In this document: positions 57,101 to 63,401 of the stretch, one piece after another
Layout of the letters: each line of letters starts with the position of its first letter
Position numbering within the stretch: the stretch's first letter is position 1
Assembly (NCBI GenBank): GCA_020086605.1
Contig: JACBWW010000016.1
Location: forward strand, 9,217,070-9,281,069
Length of the DNA stretch: 64,000 nt
Source of the DNA: Lanius collurio
Taxonomy: Eukaryota > Chordata > Aves > Passeriformes > Laniidae
Reading direction: 5' to 3'
Made by a program: the position numbers and the translations under genes
The notes under the pieces: model-generated
Told to the model about the DNA's origin: nothing
The model's input: only the letters and a program-made list of their open reading frames with translations
Databases searched by the model: none

Positions 57101-58398
57101 GATGGAAGACAAATAGCAGTTTCCAACTTAATAAAGTAACACCGCATTTACAATACCTTCTTCAATTAACAATAATGTCTGATATGTTACTCTATTCCAG
57201 AAACTATTAGTGCTCCACAGAACAACATCACAGTGCCATTGCTGATGCCTCTTGTTACCTTGATGGAGCGCCAGGCTGTTGTTTTTGAAGGCACGGAGCT
57301 GTGGGAAAGCAGTGACCAAAGCGGGGAAATAATGCTCCGGCACCTGGGCACAGCGCGCCTGCTCGCCCAGCACGCGGAGACATTCCGCCTGACAGCAGAG
57401 CGGCTGCTGCAAGGTAGGAGACACTGCTGCACTCCAACACCAGCTGGGGGCTGGGTCCCTGCCCAAGTGCCCCTGGAAGTCAGAGAGAGAAATTCTTCTC
57501 CTCTGTGGCAGGAGCTGAGATAGTAGCAAATGTCCTGCAGGAAACTCAGCCTGAGGACAACATTAACACTGTTTAAAAGCAGACAGTAAATTACCCATCA
57601 CTACAGCTCTCCAGCAAGCACTTTTGCTAAACATACTCAAAGTTCTCATGACTCAATATGCTGACCCTTCTGGCAACTGAAGTACAGTAAAGACTGAGGA
57701 TAACTTCCTGTCTTCTGTACAATCTAAAATTCCTACTCTGATTATTACAACTAAAGTATCGCCCTAAGATTCTTAACAATGGTGCAAGTTGCAGCACTGA
57801 GATCCTGACCACCTGCAGCCTAAAAGCAGCAACATATTAATAAAGTGACTTTATTTTTTGAACCTGCAGTGGAAGAGGCAGTGGGGAGAAATATAGTAAT
57901 TTCTGCAGGCAGCATCTTAATTATATTTACGGTCTGACTATAGACAATTCTAGATCATCAGAACTGAGAAAAGGACAGCCTGTCCCAGTGTCCTTAGAGC
58001 TATCTGTGTGCTACTAGAATGTCAAGAGCTGGAAAGAATTTTCTTCTCTGCTTTATTAGCTTGTTAAAATCATTGTGCAGAAGGAACCCAGCTTCTTTGG
58101 GGTTTAAAAGCCATTGCTACAGAATAAAAAAATTTCAGTTTAAAAGCCACCTCAACACAATAAAAAAAATTGCTTGGTGGTGATACTGTGGGATTCTTTT
58201 TACTTACTAGGTTTCCAACCAGATGAAGAGCTGAGTGAAATCTTCAGGACAGAATTTCAAATGAGATTGCTCTGGGGCAGCAAAGGAGCACAAGTTAATC
58301 AAAGTGAAAGATATGAGAAATTCAACCGGATCTTAACTGCACTTTCCCGAAAACTGGAACCTCCTCCAGCGAGGCTGGTAGAACAATTAAGTATATAA
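8795..58398 (+). CDS. BCAR3: BCAR3, NSP-family SH2 adaptor (complete, 11 coding exons)
   Basis: Join: 8795-9111, 22952-22991, 47564-47692, 48760-49202, 49781-49881, 51678-52309, 54948-55063, 55854-56025, 56207-56330, 57201-57413, 58211-58398. Total 2475 nt, giving 824 residues plus stop. All introns are GT/AG and every phase closes. The protein is a cytoplasmic adaptor that links tyrosine-kinase signalling to p130Cas (BCAR1), with effects on Src, Rap1/Rac, adhesion and migration (family knowledge). In the sequence: N-terminal region with LPRKKKG; Tyr117 in EYVKF; an SH2 domain at about 154-253 that starts WYHGRI and carries the phosphotyrosine-binding Arg177 in FLMRDS; a Ser/Pro linker with CPKPPPKP at about 399-406; and a C-terminal Cdc25-like domain at about 547-817. 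In this family that domain is catalytically inactive and binds Cas. Close similarity to remembered human BCAR3 along the whole length excludes SH2D3A and SH2D3C. No frameshift or premature stop was seen. Confidence 0.97.
11602..11672. repeat. Imperfect palindrome, about 71 bp
   Basis: The central arms TTAAAAGTGAAG (11624-11635) and CTTCACTTTTAA (11638-11649) are exact reverse complements separated by AA. The pairing continues outward with a few mismatches or gaps through GAGAATT and GCTAAAA on the left and AATTCTC and TTTTAGC on the right. The whole forms a near-continuous hairpin in either strand. It could be a small palindromic MITE remnant or a structured RNA segment. No family was identified. 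Confidence 0.7.
12450..12745 (-). mobile_element. Old CR1 LINE fragment
   Basis: Several stretches resemble the CR1 3' region read in reverse, including GAGATGGTAACTCCATCAC, CTTCTCTGGGCAGTCC and GGTGCAACTTGAGGCCATCT, in the expected order. The fragment is diverged, and no open reverse-transcriptase frame was seen. A short AGAATCACAGAATAC piece at about 12751 may be another CR1-type tail. Orientation is inferred from the order of these blocks. Confidence 0.75.
22952..22991 (+). CDS. BCAR3: BCAR3 coding exon 2, 40-nt exon with Tyr117
   Basis: Flanked by TTCTTACAG and GTAAGATA. It starts with the last base of codon 106 (AG|A, Arg) and ends after codon 119 (AAG), so it turns phase 2 into phase 0. 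The residues RDQNILDPTLEYVK align with the human RDPHLLDPTVEYVK segment. Tyr117 sits in EYVK followed by Phe from the next exon. In human BCAR3 the equivalent phosphotyrosine has been reported as a SOCS6 docking site for CUL5-dependent turnover (recalled, not checked). The exon is too short to show as an independent open frame; the splice phases and homology decide it. Confidence 0.93.
25620..26130. other. GC-rich block of unknown origin within the intron
   Basis: About 500 bases are clearly richer in G and C than the flanking intron, with sharp edges. The content is rich in CTG/CAG and CCC/GGG words, and overlapping frames of 70-90 codons are open on both strands. None of them resembles a protein I know, and the both-strand openness fits base composition rather than coding. 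It may be an unrecognised repeat, a decayed insertion or an intronic regulatory island. Confidence 0.45.
27417..27442. repeat. Perfect 10-bp stem inverted repeat
   Basis: AAAGGTTTCC, then the loop TTTCAT, then GGAAACCTTT. It sits directly 3' of an A-run. Function unknown. Confidence 0.8.
28834..28849. promoter_or_regulatory. CTCF-like motif (candidate)
   Basis: CACTGCCCTCTGCTGG resembles the core of the CTCF site read as GCCCCCTGGTGG, with a few substitutions. It lies at the edge of a small patch that is unusually rich in CpG for this intron (about 28755-28820, including ACGCGT and ACCGGT). This is a motif match only. Confidence 0.3.
29930..30015 (+). repeat. G/T-rich low-complexity tract
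   Basis: GGG runs alternate with T5-6 spacers, similar in style to the tract at 5818-5932. Spacer lengths are irregular. No gene content. Confidence 0.65.
30705..30840 (-). mobile_element. CR1 LINE 3' fragment
   Basis: Begins with CACAGAATCACCGAATGG and GGTTGGGAGGGACCTCAAA, then CCTGCCTTGTGCAGGGGCAC, AGACCAGGTTTGTCAGGGCC and CCATCCAACCTGGCC. These are the standard blocks of an avian CR1 3' end in reverse orientation. It is 5'-truncated, as most CR1 copies are, and lacks coding capacity. Confidence 0.9.
31211..31225. repeat. (TG)n microsatellite, about 7 units
   Basis: A short uninterrupted TG run inside the intron. It may vary in length between individuals. No other significance seen. Confidence 0.8.
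37025..37049. repeat. 11-bp stem, 3-nt loop inverted repeat
   Basis: TGGCATGCTGG, loop AAG, then CCAGCGTGCCA. All positions pair except one, which gives a wobble in one RNA strand. Function unknown. Confidence 0.65.
37752..37840 (-). mobile_element. CR1 LINE 3' tail
   Basis: Contains TTAGGTTGGAAGAAATCTTT, then AAAGGTCATCCAGTCCAACC and CCTGCCATGGACAGGGACAT, the hallmark end of avian CR1 in reverse orientation. The copy is short, diverged and noncoding. Confidence 0.9.
40780..41316 (-). mobile_element. Solo LTR of an avian endogenous retrovirus (ERVL-type)
   Basis: Read on the - strand, the element begins TGGTTCTGGCTG and ends CATGACA, so it has TG...CA termini. Inside, in order, are a sequence close to the frequent avian block TTGATAACACACTGATG, a TATA-like GTATAAAATGG near 41046-41058, and an ATTAAA-type poly(A) signal (complement of 40902-40907). 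The purine/pyrimidine-rich end also matches LTRs widespread in songbirds and other neoavian genomes. No internal gag, pol or env sequence flanks it, so it is a solo LTR left by recombination. No clear target-site duplication was found, suggesting age or edge decay. It is antisense to BCAR3. Family naming is from memory. Confidence 0.82.
47564..47692 (+). CDS. BCAR3: BCAR3 coding exon 3 (residues 120-162, start of SH2)
   Basis: Acceptor TTTATTGCAG, donor CGGCAG|GTACGT; phase 0 at both ends (43 codons). It encodes the linker helix PEKLKKELEEEL and then SSEDLRSHAWYHGRIPRQ, whose last part opens the SH2 domain at Trp154. An ATG at 47585 (codon 127, conserved as MD in human) has G at -3 and +4. 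The frame also stays open for 92 codons upstream of the acceptor, so an alternative shorter N-terminus starting at or near this exon is possible. Confidence 0.96.
47693..48759 (+). other. BCAR3: BCAR3 intron 3, with a GC-rich patch
   Basis: The intron between GTACGT and TCCTCAAAG. At about 48127-48235 there is a short GC- and CpG-rich patch of unknown role. The rest is unremarkable. Confidence 0.85.
48760..49202 (+). CDS. BCAR3: BCAR3 coding exon 4 (residues 163-309 plus 2 nt; main SH2 exon)
   Basis: Acceptor TCCTCAAAG, donor TTTTGAG|GTACC, phase 0 to 2. It carries the rest of the SH2 domain: GDFLMRDS with the phosphate-contacting Arg177, then FVLTCQWKN, QHFKINKTVLRL and IPGLVRYYVGNR. After the domain come QPVNRTVPLRCLEEKYG and the start of a Ser/Thr-rich linker ending PRGNLLR. 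All of this aligns without gaps to human BCAR3 in the SH2 core. Met176 replaces the human Val in FLVRDS, a conservative change that leaves the key Arg intact. Confidence 0.97.
49203..49780 (+). other. BCAR3: BCAR3 intron 4
   Basis: The intron from GTACC to GTTTACCCCAG. A frame of about 145 codons is open at 49214-49651, but it has no recognisable homology and sits wholly within the intron. Nothing else seen. Confidence 0.85.
49781..49881 (+). CDS. BCAR3: BCAR3 coding exon 5 (residues 310-343 plus 1 nt)
   Basis: Acceptor TTTACCCCAG, donor CTAATAG|GTATG; phase 2 to 1, 101 nt. The encoded NKEKSGSQPSSLDHV and LKAHQSESYLLIG match human BCAR3 (NKEKSGSQPACLDHM and LKAHQSESYLPIG). It belongs to the Ser-rich, probably unstructured linker between the SH2 and Cas-binding domains. 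Confidence 0.94.
49882..51677 (+). other. BCAR3: BCAR3 intron 5
   Basis: The intron of 1796 bases from GTATG to CCCTGCAG. No coding or repeat feature recognised. Confidence 0.85.
51678..52309 (+). CDS. BCAR3: BCAR3 coding exon 6 (residues 344-554, linker and start of Cas-binding domain)
   Basis: Acceptor CCCTGCAG, donor TGCAAG|GTAAAA; phase 1 to 0, 632 nt, the largest coding exon. It encodes SSPAFRTGSEPSLSP, then EALRGSDSQLCPKPPPKP (a proline-rich stretch at about 399-406), and NYLILDDD, all shared with human BCAR3. A fast-diverging middle part lies between them. The end (ENKPLETSMLRRVKELCTNN and IIAQHILRMDCK) begins the Cdc25-like domain. Confidence 0.96.
52310..54947 (+). other. BCAR3: BCAR3 intron 6
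   Basis: The intron from GTAAAA to TTGACAG. An open frame at 52413-52733 has no homology or splice borders. A modestly GC-richer part at 53160-53400 is unexplained. No repeat family was recognised. Confidence 0.8.
54948..55063 (+). CDS. BCAR3: BCAR3 coding exon 7 (residues 555-592 plus 2 nt)
   Basis: Acceptor TTGACAG, donor TTGAGAG|GTAAAT; phase 0 to 2. It encodes VARIVEVSEEMRRNMG and LELITLPYGHQLRLDLIE, close to human (VARILGVSEEMRRNMG and LELITLPHGHQLRLDIIE). This is the N-terminal part of the Cdc25-like, Cas-binding domain. Confidence 0.96.
55064..55853 (+). other. BCAR3: BCAR3 intron 7
   Basis: The intron from GTAAAT to TTCACTTATAG, 790 bases. Nothing recognisable inside apart from a short TTATTA-rich run near 55655-55682. 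Confidence 0.85.
55854..56025 (+). CDS. BCAR3: BCAR3 coding exon 8 (residues 593-650)
   Basis: Acceptor CACTTATAG, donor CCACAG|GTAAAA; phase 2 to 0, 172 nt. It encodes HNTMAIGIAVDILGCTGN, then EDRAATLNRIIQVAVELKES and GFSAIMKALEMPQ. This is the most conserved block of the Cdc25-like domain and is nearly identical to human. Confidence 0.97.
56207..56330 (+). CDS. BCAR3: BCAR3 coding exon 9 (residues 651-691 plus 1 nt)
   Basis: Acceptor CATGAACAG, donor GGACTA|GTGAGT; phase 0 to 1. It encodes VSRLEQTWTALRHCYTQTAI and MYEKQLKPSCKALHEG, aligned with human ITRLEKTWTALRHQYTQTAI and LYEKQLKPFSKLLHEG. The end (QDVWT) is diverged, as expected at a loop. The intron before it (56026-56206) is only 181 bases. 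Confidence 0.95.
56331..57200 (+). other. BCAR3: BCAR3 intron 9
   Basis: The intron from GTGAGT to CTATTCCAG, 870 bases. It contains a 10-bp stem inverted repeat at 57085-57111 about 90 bases before the next exon. No coding content recognised. Confidence 0.85.
57085..57111. repeat. 10-bp stem inverted repeat near an acceptor
   Basis: TGTCTTCCAT, loop TTTAAAG, then ATGGAAGACA, perfectly paired. It sits 90 bases upstream of BCAR3 exon 10. A role in splicing is only conceivable, not shown. Confidence 0.7.
57201..57413 (+). CDS. BCAR3: BCAR3 coding exon 10 (residues 692-762 plus 1 nt)
   Basis: Acceptor CTATTCCAG, donor CTGCAAG|GTAGGA; phase 1 to 1, 213 nt. It encodes NNITVPLLMPLVTLMERQAV, FEGTELWE, SGEIMLRHLGTARLLAQHAE and TAERLLQ, matching the human Cdc25-like domain. 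Its second half is clearly more GC- and CpG-rich than the other exons. Confidence 0.96.
57414..58210 (+). other. BCAR3: BCAR3 intron 10
   Basis: The last intron, from GTAGGA to TACTTACTAG, 797 bases. Nothing recognised inside. Confidence 0.85.
58211..58398 (+). CDS. BCAR3: BCAR3 coding exon 11 (residues 763-824, stop)
   Basis: Acceptor TTACTAG. It encodes GFQPDEELSEIFRTEFQMRL, LWGSKGAQVNQSERYEKFN and ILTALSRKLEPPP, nearly identical to human to this point. The protein then ends in ARLVEQLSI and stop TAA at 58396-58398. The human tail, as I recall it, is VKQAEL, so the last residues differ in both sequence and length. Confidence 0.96.
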
Positions 58399-58720
58399 GA
58401 CTCTGCAAACACTATTTAAGTGATATACTTGAAATAACCTTAGCATTCTTCAGGCAATTTGATACTGCACAGACTTCTTGCATTTCACAAGATGTTTAGA
58501 AGTTTTAACTGCACAATGCACACTTGTTTTAAAACTACTGATTTCTAAACAAATTATTTATTTTACTGTGTCACCAAATCATTCACTGATCCCTTTAAAC
58601 AGGTTGTCCCTTTATTCCTCAGAGTTATAATGTTTTAATGATGCCAAGGAATAAGGGCATTGGCATCTTAATATTAGATGTAAGCAAACTGTAAATAAAA
58701 TGATAGATTAAGTATCTGAC
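58399..58720 (+). other. BCAR3: BCAR3 3' UTR (short form)
   Basis: AT-rich sequence after the stop with ATTTA-type elements near 58555, ending just after the AATAAA at 58694. The true 3' end needs RNA data, and a longer form is possible. Confidence 0.65.
58694..58699 (+). terminator. BCAR3: Poly(A) signal AATAAA, probable BCAR3 end
   Basis: First canonical AATAAA on the + strand downstream of the BCAR3 stop, about 300 bases after it. Cleavage would be expected 10-30 bases later. Confidence 0.65.
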
Positions 58721-59525
58721 ATGGCAGAAAAACTGTTGTATAATATTCCTTTAGTGAATATAAAAACTGTAGATGGAATTGTGATATGTACCTTTATGCA
58801 AAATAATTTGCATATTTACAGAGCCCAGAAACACTACAAGTTGCAGAAATTATCCTTTATCTGGAAGCAGTGGCTCAAACATCACTGTGCCTATGAAACT
58901 AAAAGATTAGTTTGTCTATGTGGTGAGACAACTTCCTTTTTTTTTTAAGACAGCAACTTTAGGACTTCAGCTGTTGCTGGAGCCTGCACACCAGCTATGC
59001 TGCCAGGAATGAATGATGAAATGGCAAGAACAAACAATTCAGATAATTAAAATGCTTTCAGACATAAGTAAACGTGGGTGTATGTGTGCATTAAACTTAC
59101 TTCACTTACTGAGGTGAATCACTGTGGTAAGTACTTTTTCCTTGGATAAAAGCAAGCATGAGGTGTTACCATTTTTTATAGGAAATCTGCATGCACAGTG
59201 TTTATTACACAAAGAGTTTTAGCAGCAAATCTCACTTTGTCACATACAGAATTGGTATAAGGGTTATCCCAGAAGTTGTACACATATTTAAGAACTACAG
59301 TAAGAGGTGCATGTGCTTGTTGTCAGTAAGCCTATTTCTGGAGTGAGATGTTACTCAGTCTTGGACAACAAAACCAACACCAGAATCTGTTCCTCCTATT
59401 TACAATCACAGCAGTGTTTTCTACCACCAGAACAAGAGTTTACAGACCTCATGCTGAGAGTCTGCCTGTCAGTCTTAACAGAAGACAAATGGGGAAGCTA
59501 AGTACTTAGACCATGAAAAGATTTT
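58721..59525. other. Short intergenic gap between convergent genes
   Basis: Lies between the proposed BCAR3 poly(A) signal and the proposed FNBP1L poly(A) signal on the opposite strand. No coding signal was recognised. A second - strand AATAAA (complement of 59201-59206) falls in it, so the FNBP1L transcript may extend further. Confidence 0.5.
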
Positions 59526-59531
59526 TTTATT
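59526..59531 (-). terminator. FNBP1L: Candidate poly(A) signal AATAAA for FNBP1L
   Basis: The complement of TTTATT on the + strand. Other - strand candidates are at 59201-59206 and 60531-60536. The choice between them is uncertain without 3' end reads. Confidence 0.4.
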
Positions 59532-59936
59532 CCATGAAAATATTCTCAACAGAGAACACTATTTTTAAACAAAGCATTTAACATTTAGGAAATCAACATG
59601 TGCACAAAAAAAGGATTAAAAAATTACTGGAAAATGTCTGATTCTTTAAGACAACTCACATTCAGAATTTTAGAATAAGTGATTTATAAGCTGTGCAAGT
59701 ACAAATGCTTTTTCCTATGTTTAATAACCCTCATACAAGTTGCACTATCCCTCTTGAAAGCAACCTGCCTCCAAAGGAAGCAAATCCTGGTTTTAGAAAA
59801 ACAAACAGTAGTGTGAAAGGAACATTTAGTCTTTTACCAGGAAGTGTTATTACCGACCTGCAAGGCTCTTAGGCCAGGCAGACCACAGGCCCTTAACCAG
59901 AAAATACACAGATCACATTTCCTCCTCTTCACAGAG

Positions 59937-60005
59937 TTACAGAATTACAGAATCACAGAATATTCTGGGTTGGAAGGGACCCAACAAAGATCATTGAGTT
60001 TTCTC
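59937..60005 (-). mobile_element. CR1 LINE 3' tail
   Basis: The ACAGAATCACAGAATATTCT block followed by GGGTTGGAAGGGACCCAAC and AAAGATCATTGAGTT is the end of an avian CR1 in reverse orientation. It is very short, and A-rich then C-rich low-complexity sequence follows it. Confidence 0.9.
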
Positions 60006-60063
60006 AAAAATAAAAAAGCACTAGATTTTAAAAAAAATGGAAAAAAAAAAAAGAGAAAAACAA

Positions 60064-60100
60064 CCCCAATCCCACAAATCCCCCCAAACACCCCAAACCC
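60064..60100 (-). repeat. G-quadruplex-type tract on the - strand
   Basis: The + strand reads C4, AAT, C3, ACAAAT, C6, AAACA, C4, AAA, C3. On the - strand this is five G-runs of at least three with spacers of 3-6 bases, which fits the canonical G4 pattern. It lies in the FNBP1L sense strand if the transcript reaches this far. Confidence 0.75.
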
Positions 60101-61773
60101 AAAAAACTACCCCAAAAAACTACCTAAGTAGTTTTGTCAGTATTGAGTAATGTCACATTATTATATAAATAACCCTGTATACAAGCTCCAAAAATCTAAA
60201 CTTTAGAGTTTAATAGGCCCCATAGTACACTAGATCAAGCTGTGTAATAGTGGTATACATAACAAAAGGAATAAACCTCTACACAAGTCACTCAAATTCA
60301 GTTTTACTGGTAGTACAGTTCCTAATAACACTGAAATGAAAAAGAATCCAGCACTGCTGCATCCACATATTGCTTCAGACCCCAGAAAAACAGGATGTTT
60401 TAATTATTATTCCATAATACACTGCCAAACAGCAGGTGGCTGGGTTGACAAGCTTGTGTTGATGTAAGTATCCCTCCCCCCAACATCTCTAGTCTAATTC
60501 TTATCACCCTAATCAATCAGATATGGTGTATTTATTAATAGAACCACAAATGGGAGGCAAGACAACATAAGCAATAGGGGCACTGCAGACAACTATATTT
60601 ACACGTATAAACATATCCAAATTTCAATTGTTTACAAGTAAAAGTGCACAAAGATCATTACGAAGTATCACTCAAATGTCAACTGGTCCATACAATGTCG
60701 CATCACCTGGAAATGGACTAGCACTGCAGTAATTGAAATTGGAACTTCATAGTGAAAAACTAAAAGACAGTTTCCATAAAAATCTTTTAAAAAAATACTA
60801 ATGTCAAATGAAGAGATACACGTTTCAATGTATAAAATTCATGGATGCACCATGTATCCAGTAAAGCAGAGCTCTAGAAAACACCTACCTAGAAAACACC
60901 TACCGTGGCTACCTCAGCAGCTGCAGCACTGTGAAAAGAGCTGAGACACAAAGCCCTTTGTGGGATACTGTTAAGTGGTAGTGTTGGCAAACAACAGATT
61001 TAGGCACTCTAGTTTAAGGCAGCATTTGAATGGCAAGTGGTTGACTTCTGAGAACAGTCATTAGCTTGCAGTGGTGAATCCTCTGGTTGTGGCTCCAGGC
61101 TGTCAGTGCTCACAACAGGTTACTGAAGGGCTGAAGATGGACCACAGTTCTAGGAGTTTGTCTTGATTGCATTGTAGGCTAGAGCTGAGATGCATTATTT
61201 CCCCAAATTAACAAAATACCTCATGGTCTCTTATCAGTTATGCCAAACATCTGGAATGTAATGATGGTTGCAGTGGTATTGTTATAGCAGCATACATGGA
61301 TACTGGGATGAAACTCTAGTGCTGAAGATATTTAAAGAAAATGATTTGTTACAAAATAAGACAAGCAATGATGGCAAAGTGTTACAGAGAACATGCCTGA
61401 CTGTCCTAGGCATGCAGGAGGAGGTTAACGGCGAGCATGGAGGTGGTACAGGCAGACTGATAACTGACACAGGGTTCTAAATGACTGCCAATAAAAGTGA
61501 GTTGGAAAAGAGCATAATTGAGGAAATCAAAACACAGCACAAGCTAAAATATAGTTTGTGCACCTGGGAAAACCTAGGACAACAAAAATAAAGCAATTTT
61601 AGGAGCAGTAGACTTTTTACTGTGGTAATGGAACTCGTATTTTCCTGCACAAATTGAAGATTTTGCAATACATCCTTACCTATATATGGAGATGCTAAGA
61701 TGTTAGTGACTACTAAATGTATGTCTGCATGCATTCATGCAACTAGCTTTCCCTTGGGCCTCCCAGTCTAGTA

Positions 61774-61801
61774 CCCCTCCCTTCCCCACCCCCACCCCCC
61801 C
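61774..61801 (-). repeat. FNBP1L: Strong G-quadruplex-type tract on the - strand
   Basis: The + strand reads C4, T, C3, TT, C4, A, C5, A, C7. The - strand therefore has five G-runs with spacers of 1-2 bases, among the most stable G4 patterns. It starts 55 bases downstream of the alternative FNBP1L stop, so it would lie in that isoform's 3' UTR. Confidence 0.85.
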
Positions 61802-61855
61802 AGCAGCTGCATGTAACCTCCTTCAAGATCTCGCCCATTTTCTCAGAAACCCGCT

Positions 61856-61863
61856 TCAGGAAC
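61856..61863 (-). CDS. FNBP1L: FNBP1L alternative terminal coding segment (Gly-Ser-stop)
   Basis: On the - strand an acceptor TTGGACTGCAG is followed by GTTCCTGA. If the internal donor AAAG|GTGCAG in the main last exon (after 62865) is used, the joined reading is NSK, then G (G|GT), S (TCC), stop (TGA). This yields the shorter NSKGS ending that I recall for a major human FNBP1L isoform. Only 8 coding bases lie in this exon, with the rest 3' UTR. The match of both splice sites and the resulting ending makes the call much stronger than its length suggests. Confidence 0.8.
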
Positions 61864-62844
61864 CTGCAGTCCAAGAGGAAAAAGAAAAGAACAAAGTTAC
61901 TGAAGGCCTTTAGAAGACAGAGAAGCGTGCTCAGTTCTAACAGGCCATTCTCAGTGGCTATACATTAGCCTTGTACTTAATTCCACAAAGTCTCATTAGA
62001 AATATGAAATTAGCTTTTTTTTTTTTCCCCAGTAATCAAGTTGTGCAATGCCGTTTCCAATCCTCAGTGATTAACACTGAGGAGAATTACTGTACATTTA
62101 AGACATTGTCTTCAAACTAAACACAATACAATTCAAAGACTTAGATTACAGGCACAGATTAAGAATATAAAATCATTCCCTTATCAGGAGCAGAGAGATT
62201 TTTCAGTAAGCCATCAAGCATTACATATGATCTCTTTTTGTTTGTTCAAGGTATCTAGAGTTAAAACAATGATGTCATTTCCAATACAGAACATTCTACA
62301 TTACAAGTACTGCAAAGGAAGGAGATAGGCAGGTCACTGGACTTTCTGTCCTTCTTAATCATAATGTTTTTTCCTGAGTATTTTTGTTGAACTTTCGGAA
62401 TCAGAAAACATTTTCCTGTTTAAAAGTGAAAGCTGCCAAGTATTTGCTAAGGGAGGAAAATAATAATTTTCAGTAACTGAGTTCAGTTAGTTATTAGAGG
62501 AAAAAGATCTCTGTTTTAAGAATATAGTTTAAGTCATAAAAGTGGGAACAGTAAATAAATCTTAGAGATCTTTAAAACTTAAGTATTTTTTCAGTTCAAT
62601 AGCTTAATTGGATTGAGTGCTTTGTAAAGCAGGAAAGCAGAACACATTGGTCAAAATTACAGACCAGTGTAGGATGCATAATTTAATGTGGTCATCTCTG
62701 AAAAGAACTGTAGCTAACTCCCCATGCAAACAACAGATCATTGCTGACTTCTGATACTGTAATTCTTTCCACAAGCCTGTGTAACTTACAATTTTTCCAC
62801 TATTTTACCTGGGGAATGTACAACTGAGAGCTGCCAGTTTACTG

Positions 62845-63023
62845 TTATATATAGGTTACTGCACCTTTGCTGTTTTTCTCTAGCGTTACATCTATATATG
62901 ATGTTGGCACATAGCCTTCCTCTCCATTATGTCTTCGAGCTCTTGTCCACCCATCTCCTTTGTCCTCCTCAATAATGTACAAAATTTCCCCTTCTTTCAT
63001 TGCTAGAGTGCCTTCATTATGAC
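62845..63023 (-). CDS. FNBP1L: FNBP1L last main coding exon (most of SH3 domain)
   Basis: Read on the - strand: acceptor TTTTTCCCAG, first codon split (G|GT, Gly), then [39 protein letters not shown] and [19 protein letters not shown], stop TAA at 62847-62845. This is the bulk of the SH3 domain of FNBP1L/TOCA-1: the acidic specificity loop, GDGW with its conserved Trp, and the GYVPTSYI end with its ligand-binding Pro and Tyr. In the family this SH3 binds N-WASP/WIP and dynamin and couples membrane-curving F-BAR dimers to Arp2/3 actin assembly. The near-identity to human FNBP1L separates it from FNBP1 and TRIP10. An internal donor offers an alternative end. Confidence 0.96.
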
Positions 63024-63401
63024 CTGGGAAAAACAAGAGGCAAAGAAGTCTCACCATTCAGGCAGAATTTCAAGTCATCTTTTTCCCAAGGCATAGTTTC
63101 CAAATTATATATAAACAGGAAGAACAAAAAAATCTCTGCAAGAAAACATATGGCCACACAGACTTACAGAAAAAACACCTAGTCCCGATTTGTAAAGCTG
63201 AATATTTTTCAATAGCAGATATTTACCTTAAAAGAGCAGAAGTACTGCTCATGATTTAAAGTAATCTATAAAGTGTCTTCATTGATCTTTTAAGCAATTA
63301 GTACTCAAACACGTAATTTGCTTTAAAACATTTGTCTTCTTTACAACAAATCATCTGTGCCTTTACAGTCAGAGAATCTCAGTGCATGTTGTTAACCTTA
63401 C
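63024..63401 (-). other. FNBP1L: FNBP1L intron within the SH3-coding region
   Basis: The intron from GTAAGG (63401 downward) to TTTTTCCCAG (63024), 378 bases. No other feature seen. Confidence 0.9.

Larger units (their letters stand above)
59532..62844 (-). other. FNBP1L: FNBP1L 3' region (UTR and optional terminal intron)
   Basis: All of this is downstream of the FNBP1L stop at 62845. For the AVTYI form it would be 3' UTR or lie beyond the transcript. For the alternative form, 62864 to 61864 is intron and the sequence below 61856 is 3' UTR. It contains a CR1 tail and two G-rich tracts on the sense (-) strand. No other gene recognised. Confidence 0.6.

Noticed and set aside
60880..60904. Tandem duplication of CTAGAAAACACCTAC
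   Set aside because: Only two copies; an ordinary small duplication with no evident role.
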